A DNA stretch of 12,234 nucleotides, from assembly GCA_044433405.1 (NCBI GenBank), contig JAWXTQ010000058.1, positions 1 to 12,234 of the forward strand, read 5' to 3'. The notes beneath the pieces are model-generated. The model worked only from the letters and a program-made list of their open reading frames with translations, made no database searches and was not told the origin of the DNA. Of this stretch, positions 8,448-12,234 are shown in pieces. The position numbers and the translations under genes are program-made. This DNA is from CAMQVM01 sp044433405 (GTDB lineage: Bacteria > Bacteroidota > Bacteroidia > Bacteroidales > Rikenellaceae). The stretch's first letter is position 1. Every line of letters starts with the position of its first letter.

Positions 8448-9419
8448 ATGTTAATACCACTAAAATTCACCCCTATATATAAAGAGAGAATATGGGGAGG
8501 CAGAGAATTAGAAAAAATAGGAAAAGTTTTACCTAAGAGCGGCTTGATAGGCGAGAGTTGGGAGATTTCAGACGTTAAGGGCGATGAGAGCATAGTTACA
8601 GGCGGCATGTTTGAGGGTAACTCACTTTCAGAGCTAATCGAAGTCTATATGGAGGAGCTTTTAGGTGATAAAGTTTTTCAAAAGTTCAGCACCGAGTTTC
8701 CTTTGTTGATTAAGTTTATTGATGCGCGCGACAAGCTCTCTATCCAAGTTCATCCAGATGATGAGTTGGCAGCTAGTCGTCACCACTCTTACGGCAAGAC
8801 TGAAATGTGGTATGTGCTTTCGTGTGACGAGGGTGCGCAGCTCTATTGTGGTTTCAACCGAAAAGTTACTAAGGAGGAGTATCAAACCTATGTTGATAAT
8901 GGCACCCTAGAGCAGATACTAAACAAGATAGATGTAAAAACAGGAGATGCGTTCTTTATCCCAGCAGGTGAGATACACGCCATTGGCAAAGGTATCGTAA
9001 TTGCCGAGATTCAACAAACTTCTGATATCACCTACCGCGTATTTGATTGGAATAGGGTAGACGAGAATGGTGAGGGCAGAGAGCTCCACACGCAGTTAGC
9101 TCTTGATGCTATCAATTTTGAGTCAGAGTACGATTCAAATAACACCATCACACCAACGTTCAAGAACAACGAGGCTGTGAAGATGCAAAGTTGTGAGTAT
9201 TTCGCTACAAACGTAATTGCTACCGACTCATCTATCGAGCGCGACTTAGCCTCAATAGATAGCTTCGTAATCTATATTGCTCTAGATGGTGATATGGTTA
9301 TTAAGTATAATGGTGGTGAGCTAAACATCTCACAAGGCGACACCATCCTAGTTCCAGCAATCACTAACGAGGTGTCAATCATAGGTCAAGGTAGACTTAT
9401 CGAGGTTTACATTCCTTAA
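8448..9419 (+). CDS. manA: Mannose-6-phosphate isomerase, type I
   Basis: Zinc-dependent cytoplasmic isomerase (323 residues) interconverting mannose 6-phosphate and fructose 6-phosphate. The length matches the short type I enzymes of Bacillus and Bacteroides rather than the roughly 390-residue enterobacterial form. Likely zinc ligands are Q100 and H102 in SIQVHPDDE, E119 in KTEMWY, and H177 in PAGEIHAIG. The segment YRVFDWNR (196-203) carries the conserved arginine of the active site. The N-terminal KFTPIYKERIWGG is typical of the family. It starts 18 bases after the GH20 gene and is the last gene before a strong terminator, so it closes the transcription unit. Its product, fructose 6-phosphate, is the substrate of the PfkA encoded upstream, which gives the operon a metabolic logic. 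Confidence 0.94.
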   Translation: MLIPLKFTPIYKERIWGGRELEKIGKVLPKSGLIGESWEISDVKGDESIVTGGMFEGNSLSELIEVYMEELLGDKVFQKFSTEFPLLIKFIDARDKLSIQVHPDDELAASRHHSYGKTEMWYVLSCDEGAQLYCGFNRKVTKEEYQTYVDNGTLEQILNKIDVKTGDAFFIPAGEIHAIGKGIVIAEIQQTSDITYRVFDWNRVDENGEGRELHTQLALDAINFESEYDSNNTITPTFKNNEAVKMQSCEYFATNVIATDSSIERDLASIDSFVIYIALDGDMVIKYNGGELNISQGDTILVPAITNEVSIIGQGRLIEVYIP

Positions 9420-9432
9420 ATTAAACACAATT

Positions 9433-9480
9433 AGAGTGAGATAGCCGCCTAAAGTGGTTATCTCACTCTCTCCTATTTAA
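9433..9480 (+). terminator. Strong hairpin terminator after manA
   Basis: The arm 9433-9448 pairs with 9454-9469 in a 16-bp stem with a CTAAA loop (9449-9453). The outer 11 pairs (AGAGTGAGATA with TATCTCACTCT) are perfect, and the inner five include two G-U pairs. CTCCTATTTAA follows; the T-run is short, so release may be less efficient than the stem suggests. It begins 14 bases after the manA stop and separates the cysH-manA unit from the next gene. Confidence 0.75.
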
Positions 9481-9499
9481 TATTTAAAACATTAGAGAG

Positions 9500-9946
9500 A
9501 TGATAATAGATTCACTTTCAAACTACAAAGCTTATTGCTCTATCAATCCAAATTTTGAAAAGGCAATTGATTATGTGTTGAGTAATATTTCAACCATCGA
9601 GAATGGTCGCTACGAGATTGATGGCGATAGAGCGTTTGTTATGATAGTAGAGGCAACGCTTAAAGAAGTGAGCGATGCCAAACTTGAGGCTCACAACAAA
9701 TATATTGATATCCAAATCCCATTCACCAACCCTGAAAGTTTTGGAGTCAAAGCGCGTGAATTGTGTCAGTCACAGAGTGCTGATTTTGATAACGATAACG
9801 ACATTATTTTTTATGAAGATGCACCCTCTAGCATTATCACTGTAACTCCTAGTGAGTTTGTAATATTTTTCCCTTCTGATGGGCATGCTCCTTTAATAGG
9901 ATGTGGTTCTACGCGCAAAGCAATCATCAAAGTTGCAGTAATTTAA
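9500..9946 (+). CDS. YhcH/YjgK/YiaL family cupin-like protein
   Basis: Protein of 148 residues in the YhcH/YjgK/YiaL (DUF386) family, a small beta-barrel fold that binds a metal. Members include E. coli YhcH (NanQ), reported as a sialic-acid anomerase, and EbgC, the small subunit of the evolved beta-galactosidase. Family hallmarks are EAHNKYIDIQ (63-72), with E63, H65 and D70, then FFPSDGHAP (123-131), with D127 and H129, and the closing KAIIKV (140-145). These histidines and acids probably bind the metal. It follows the manA terminator by 30 bases and precedes the membrane sensor gene by 28 bases, so it may begin a new short unit, although no clear promoter of consensus form is visible in front. 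A role in sugar handling fits the neighbourhood; the sugar is unknown. Confidence 0.85.
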   Translation: MIIDSLSNYKAYCSINPNFEKAIDYVLSNISTIENGRYEIDGDRAFVMIVEATLKEVSDAKLEAHNKYIDIQIPFTNPESFGVKARELCQSQSADFDNDNDIIFYEDAPSSIITVTPSEFVIFFPSDGHAPLIGCGSTRKAIIKVAVI

Positions 9947-9974
9947 CGTAACTTCAAATTAATTAACTACCATC

Positions 9975-10748
9975 ATGGGAATACGACGTAGAATAGCATT
10001 AGGTTTTACTGCACTAGCATTTTTGCTTTTCATTGCAGGTTTAATCTCCTACTTTGAGATAAGTCGACTCAACGAAACCACCCAGCGCACAATAGATGCA
10101 GGAGCGTTGAGCATAAGCACAGCCAAAGACATTCTTGACTTAATAGAGAAGCAAGATGTGTTAGTCTTAAAAGAGCTAAATCATGATACTCTCAATTTTC
10201 GATACGCCGATTTAACCATCAATAGCGACATTGAGGAGCTAACCAACGCATTAGTTGAGCAGTTTGGCGACGACGAAATTTTGACTATAGTGCTAGGTGA
10301 TATGACCAACTACAACGCCACAGTTACTAAAGAGGGCGCATTGCTCGAAAAGAGCCAAGCTCTAGAGTGGTATTTCACAAAGTATCGTCCTGCGTACCGA
10401 AATTTAGCCCACAGCATCAAGGATTTTATGGTGTTAGCGCAAAATAGCGTAGTAGAAAAGACAAACGAGATAGGAAGTCTAGCCTACCGAGCTACTATGC
10501 AAGGTATTACGGCTCTAGCTGCGGCTATAGTTATAATTTTGTTGTTTTACTTTATGATTGACACCTATTTTGTTCGTCCAGTTACGCAGATGACCTCATC
10601 GCTTAAGCACCACCTTTTGCACCGCACCCCATTCGACGTAAAGTTTGAGGGTAGGGAGGATGTACACGAGTTGCAGGGCTATATAAAGCAGCTTTTATCT
10701 ACCATTGCAACGCTAAAAAAGGAGCGCAATTCTACTCCCAAGTGTTAA
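9975..10748 (+). CDS. Membrane sensor with HAMP-like end, no output domain
   Basis: Membrane protein of 257 residues built like the sensory half of a chemoreceptor or histidine kinase. After the basic start MGIRRR comes a first membrane helix (about 8-27), then an extracytoplasmic, largely helical domain (30-172) of the four-helix-bundle kind seen in MCP sensors. A second membrane helix follows (about 176-196). FVRPVTQMTSSLKHHLL (199-215) and EGREDVHELQGYIKQLLSTI (225-244) resemble the two HAMP helices, with the conserved proline at P202 and glutamate at E232. The protein ends only 13 residues later. No methyl-accepting, kinase, cyclase or GGDEF domain is present, and no such domain continues in any frame downstream. 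It may be a stand-alone signalling partner or a remnant of a larger receptor. No specific ligand can be named. Confidence 0.7.
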   Translation: MGIRRRIALGFTALAFLLFIAGLISYFEISRLNETTQRTIDAGALSISTAKDILDLIEKQDVLVLKELNHDTLNFRYADLTINSDIEELTNALVEQFGDDEILTIVLGDMTNYNATVTKEGALLEKSQALEWYFTKYRPAYRNLAHSIKDFMVLAQNSVVEKTNEIGSLAYRATMQGITALAAAIVIILLFYFMIDTYFVRPVTQMTSSLKHHLLHRTPFDVKFEGREDVHELQGYIKQLLSTIATLKKERNSTPKC

Positions 10749-10761
10749 CTCATATCTTTTA

Positions 10762-10801
10762 ACTAATAACTATTGAATAATGATTAGTAGTGATTCAATA
10801 G
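10762..10801 (+). other. Two overlapping, mutually exclusive hairpins
   Basis: ACTAAT (10762-10767) can pair with ATTAGT (10783-10788). The longer arm CTATTGAAT (10770-10778) can pair perfectly with ATTCAATAG (10793-10801). The two stems interlock, so they cannot be the two arms of one simple hairpin; they would be alternatives or a pseudoknot. There is no T-tract after either, so neither is a classic terminator, although they lie 14 to 53 bases after the sensor gene's stop and may serve as a transcript end. Confidence 0.45.
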
Positions 10802-10851
10802 CATATAGTAAATGGAGCGCAAAATCTAGTTTTAAAATATCAAGGCTGGCG

Positions 10852-10901
10852 AAAAAAAATTAAAAAAAAATTTGTTTTGTTAGCAAATATCATTATATTT
10901 G
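10852..10901 (+). promoter_or_regulatory. Near-consensus Bacteroidales promoter with upstream A-tracts
   Basis: TTTG at 10871-10874 and TATATTTG at 10894-10901 are separated by 19 bases, an excellent match to the Bacteroidota -33/-7 consensus TTTG and TAnnTTTG. Directly upstream lie eight adenines (10852-10859) and nine adenines (10862-10870) separated by TT, which would act as an UP-like or curved element. Transcription should begin near 10907-10910. The next long gene starts about 495 bases further on, so the leader is unusually long or the promoter serves a small RNA. The match is seen directly; activity is inferred. Confidence 0.75.
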
Positions 10902-11025
10902 CACATGTACTTTACGCTTAATAAAGAGTTAATATTGAGCTAAAGTTTAATTTAAATAGGTGATGAGAGTTAACCCTCTTGTTTATTAAGTAACTAAAAA
11001 TGAATAAAGTATGAAGTAAATTTAC

Positions 11026-11118
11026 ATGACAAAATTAATGCCAAAGTTTGTTGGCATGCTGCACAAAAGGTGCAAAATCATGAGCAACAATTGTAATGAA
11101 TTGCTTAATTTTTATTGA
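11026..11118 (+). CDS. Possible 30-codon open frame in the leader
   Basis: An ATG at 11026 opens 30 codons ending in TGA (11116-11118). The peptide would start MTKLMPKFVGMLHKRC and end NELLNFY; it is mildly basic with two cysteines. No family is recognised. The same bases form three small hairpins (11038-11057, 11060-11074, 11083-11105), so the stretch may be structural RNA rather than coding. A chance frame is quite possible in AT-rich DNA. Confidence 0.2.
   Translation: MTKLMPKFVGMLHKRCKIMSNNCNELLNFY
11038..11113 (+). ncRNA. Cluster of three hairpins ending in a T-tract
   Basis: Three stems follow one another. ATGCCAA (11038-11044) pairs perfectly with TTGGCAT (11051-11057). TGCAC (11060-11064) pairs with GTGCA (11070-11074) around AAAAG. 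AGCAA (11083-11087) pairs with TTGCT (11101-11105) and is followed by TAATTTTTA. If transcription starts at about 10908, an RNA ending here would be about 200 nt long. The last stem is only five pairs with a 13-base loop, so termination would be weak. This could be a small RNA, a structured leader or coincidence; no known RNA class is recognised. Confidence 0.3.
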
Positions 11119-11185
11119 TAAATGGAGAAAATCACGGCTACGGATTGTTAATTTTTTTGATTGGTAGCATACAATTTAACTTAAA

Positions 11186-11245
11186 ATGAAGAGAAGTTCA
11201 CATCAATGCATTAATTTCGATTGTTTAATACAAAATGCTAAATAA
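11186..11245 (+). CDS. Possible 19-codon open frame in the leader
   Basis: ATG at 11186, preceded by TTAAA, opens 19 codons (starting MKRSSHQCIN) and stops with TAA at 11243-11245 inside the first copy of the 12-base tandem repeat. There is no recognised family and no clear ribosome site beyond the A-rich context. Listed only as a candidate upstream frame in the long leader. Confidence 0.15.
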   Translation: MKRSSHQCINFDCLIQNAK

Positions 11246-11259
11246 ATTGCTAAATAAAT
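11236..11259 (+). repeat. Perfect tandem repeat, two copies of 12 bases
   Basis: TGCTAAATAAAT occurs twice back to back (11236-11247 and 11248-11259). The two units are identical and differ from the surrounding AT-rich sequence in the TGC they share. A period of 12 bases would not place two protein sites on exactly the same helix face. The repeat might be a slippage product, a tandem RNA motif or a protein-binding array. Confidence 0.6.
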
Positions 11260-11279
11260 ATATTAATAATCTTAAAAAA

Positions 11280-11315
11280 ATGAGAGTCGCTTATGAGGAA
11301 GGAATAAAAGAGTAA
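11280..11315 (+). CDS. Possible 11-codon leader peptide
   Basis: ATG at 11280 follows a run of adenines, a good start context in Bacteroidota, and opens the 11-codon frame MRVAYEEGIKE, ending TAA at 11313-11315. A stem-loop begins eight bases after the stop (11323). A short peptide followed closely by a stem-loop in front of a regulated gene is the layout of translational or transcriptional attenuators. No run of regulatory codons is seen, so this remains a suggestion. Confidence 0.25.
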   Translation: MRVAYEEGIKE

Positions 11316-11322
11316 CCCCCAG

Positions 11323-11352
11323 ACAACTAGGTTCACGTATAGAGCCCGTTGT
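11323..11352 (+). promoter_or_regulatory. Stem-loop ahead of the lipoprotein gene
   Basis: ACAAC (11323-11327) pairs with GTTGT (11348-11352). After a small internal loop (TA against C), GGTTC (11330-11334) pairs with GAGCC (11342-11346), including one G-U pair, around a seven-base loop ACGTATA. It is the most GC-rich patch of the leader, sits between the 11-codon frame and the gene start 51 bases later, and is followed by TTGTTGATTAATTTC. It could be an attenuator, a protein-binding stem or an RNA-stability element. Confidence 0.45.
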
Positions 11353-11403
11353 TTGTTGATTAATTTCAATTTTAACTATTAAAAAAATCTAATTAGAACA
11401 ATT

Positions 11404-12045
11404 ATGAATGTAAAAAAAATATTTTATAGATTGTCAGTATTATTGATTGGAGGAGCGTTAGCAGTGTCTTGTTATAGTGAAGATTCAGGGCTAACAACAT
11501 CAGGATCTTCAACAGAAGTAGCTTATGATCCTTCTCAGCCTATTGTCTTAGACACTTTCTACCCAGATTCAGGTGGTATGGCTACAGCAGTAATATTGAA
11601 AGGTGAAAACTTCGGTACTGATATCTCAAAAATCAGAGTATGGTATAGCCAAAAACAAGCTGCCGTTGTTAATTCATCAGGTGACCGTATTTATGTAATC
11701 ACTCCAAAACAACCAGGTGATATCAACACTATCTCAGTTGTTGTATCTGCTGACGGTACTTTCGAAGATGCTGACTCAGTAGTTTTCGATCAAACATTTG
11801 AGTACACAACTTCTTATACAGTTTCTACTCTAGCTGGTAAACAATCGGCCTATAACACATTAGATGGTTCGTTAGCTTCTGCTGAGTTCAATCTTCCACG
11901 TTACCTTACAGTTGATAATGAGAAAAACGTATTCGTATCAGACTGTTGGGGTTGTTATTTCCGTTTTGTTAACGAAGAGTCTGACATCGTATCAACTCTT
12001 AGCTGGTTAGCATATCCATGCTCCATCTGTAGATGCTGCTGGTGA
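11404..12045 (+). CDS. TIG/IPT and NHL lipoprotein, first part of a broken frame
   Basis: Probable outer-membrane or surface lipoprotein of the kind found in Bacteroidota glycan-utilisation loci. Residues 1-22 form a lipoprotein signal with a relaxed lipobox (AVSC) and lipidated C23; the following YSEDS is acidic, as in surface-export signals of this phylum. A TIG/IPT immunoglobulin-like domain spans about 45-133 (DTFYPDSGG, ILKGENFG). From about 137 an NHL-type beta-propeller begins (STLAGK, then LPRYLTVDNEKNVFVSD). The frame then derails: after about residue 200 the sequence becomes LAYPCSICRCCW and stops at 12043-12045, whereas the neighbouring frame continues the propeller. The start at 11404 follows an A/T-rich leader. 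No SusC or SusD gene is visible because the window ends. It is either a real frameshift or a sequence error. Confidence 0.75.
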   Translation: MNVKKIFYRLSVLLIGGALAVSCYSEDSGLTTSGSSTEVAYDPSQPIVLDTFYPDSGGMATAVILKGENFGTDISKIRVWYSQKQAAVVNSSGDRIYVITPKQPGDINTISVVVSADGTFEDADSVVFDQTFEYTTSYTVSTLAGKQSAYNTLDGSLASAEFNLPRYLTVDNEKNVFVSDCWGCYFRFVNEESDIVSTLSWLAYPCSICRCCW

Positions 12046-12234
12046 GGTAGTTTTCGTGCCAATCGATGGTGGTAACACTATGTATGAGTTTGACCCAGAT
12101 ACTCAATGGGCTGTTAAGAAAATCACTCCACGTCAAGCTGACGACGATACAGTTGGTTTCGATATTGACTGGAAACATAGTCTTGCTGCCAACATGGATG
12201 ATGAGCTTATGTATACTCGTGCTTATAATGGTCA
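12011..12234 (+). pseudogene. Continuation of the NHL lipoprotein in the +1 frame (partial)
   Basis: From 12011, and convincingly from 12017 (HAPSVDAAGEVVFVPIDGG), a frame with gene-like composition runs open to the end of the window: it continues with YEFDPDTQWAVKKITPR and ends in DDELMYTRAYNG. These are NHL-propeller-like blades and follow logically from the upstream frame. In this frame a TAG stands at 12008, so the crossover must lie between about 12010 and 12019. Removing one C of the pair 12016-12017 would give an unbroken reading AYHAPSV. The 3' end lies outside the window. The part is thus the rest of the same gene, separated by one extra base. Confidence 0.75.

Larger units (their letters stand above)
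10749..11403. other. 655-base AT-rich region without a recognisable gene
   Basis: No protein family is recognisable on either strand here. The region holds overlapping hairpins (10762-10801), A-tracts and a promoter (10852-10901), a group of three small hairpins (11038-11105), a perfect 12-base tandem repeat (11236-11259), short open frames of 11 to 30 codons, and a stem-loop (11323-11352). Most of it, from about 10908 on, would be the transcribed leader of the TIG/NHL lipoprotein gene, or a separate small RNA followed by that gene's own weaker promoter. It does not match the tmRNA, RNase P, SRP, TPP or cobalamin signature sequences I know. Confidence 0.6.

Noticed and set aside
10721..10822. 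GGAGCGCAA occurs at 10721-10729 and again at 10814-10822
   Set aside because: A 9-base match with diverging flanks near the end of the sensor gene; too short to claim a duplication or attachment site.
10905..11400. Known structured RNA (tmRNA, RNase P, SRP, TPP or cobalamin riboswitch)
   Set aside because: None of the signature sequences I know for these classes is visible. A covariance search would be needed to exclude less familiar classes.
10749..11403. Invertible promoter flanked by inverted repeats, as in Bacteroides phase variation
   Set aside because: I looked for paired inverted repeats on both sides of the promoter at 10871-10901 and found only local hairpins; no recombinase gene is present in the window.
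1..12234. CRISPR array, tRNA, rRNA, insertion sequence or prophage signal
   Set aside because: No regularly spaced repeats, cloverleaf-like segments, transposase or integrase motifs were seen on either strand.

Overview
The window looks like chromosomal DNA of a member of Bacteroidota, most likely order Bacteroidales. The evidence is the RpoC type (N-terminus beginning MSYRKENK and a large insertion inside the trigger loop), promoters of the Bacteroidales form TTTG-N19/20-TAnnTTTG, purine- or A-rich start contexts with few Shine-Dalgarno sites, a surface-type lipoprotein with TIG and NHL modules, and moderately AT-rich composition. A Rikenellaceae-like source is possible, but the genus cannot be fixed from the sequence alone. 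All recognisable genes lie on the + strand.

Layout. (1) 1-4522: the 3' end of rpoB and a complete rpoC, closed by a 13-bp intrinsic-terminator hairpin. (2) 4597-9469: a probable four-gene transcription unit with its own promoter and a palindromic hairpin/operator candidate in the leader. Its genes are cysH (iron-sulfur APS reductase), pfkA (ATP phosphofructokinase), a secreted GH20 hexosaminidase with a C-terminal lectin-like domain, and manA (mannose-6-phosphate isomerase). A 16-bp hairpin terminator closes it. (3) 9500-10748: a YhcH/NanQ-type cupin followed by a two-TM sensor protein that stops after a HAMP-like segment and has no output domain. (4) 10749-11403: a 655-base AT-rich region without a recognisable gene. 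It holds overlapping hairpins, A-tracts, a near-consensus promoter, several further hairpins, a perfect 2x12 tandem repeat and a few tiny open frames, and it probably forms a long 5' leader of about 490 nt. (5) 11404-end: a TIG/IPT plus NHL lipoprotein whose frame is broken by an apparent one-base insertion near 12016; the second frame runs off the window.

How the genes fit together. The GH20 enzyme would release N-acetylated amino sugars or disaccharides outside the cytoplasm, ManA feeds mannose-6-P into fructose-6-P, PfkA commits fructose-6-P to glycolysis, and YhcH-type proteins handle sugars such as sialic acid. Together this suggests host-type or mucin-type glycan use. The place of cysH in front of this group is odd; a link to sulfate from sulfated glycans is only a guess. 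No CRISPR array, tRNA, rRNA, insertion sequence or phage gene was found. The least explained part is the leader region 10749-11403.
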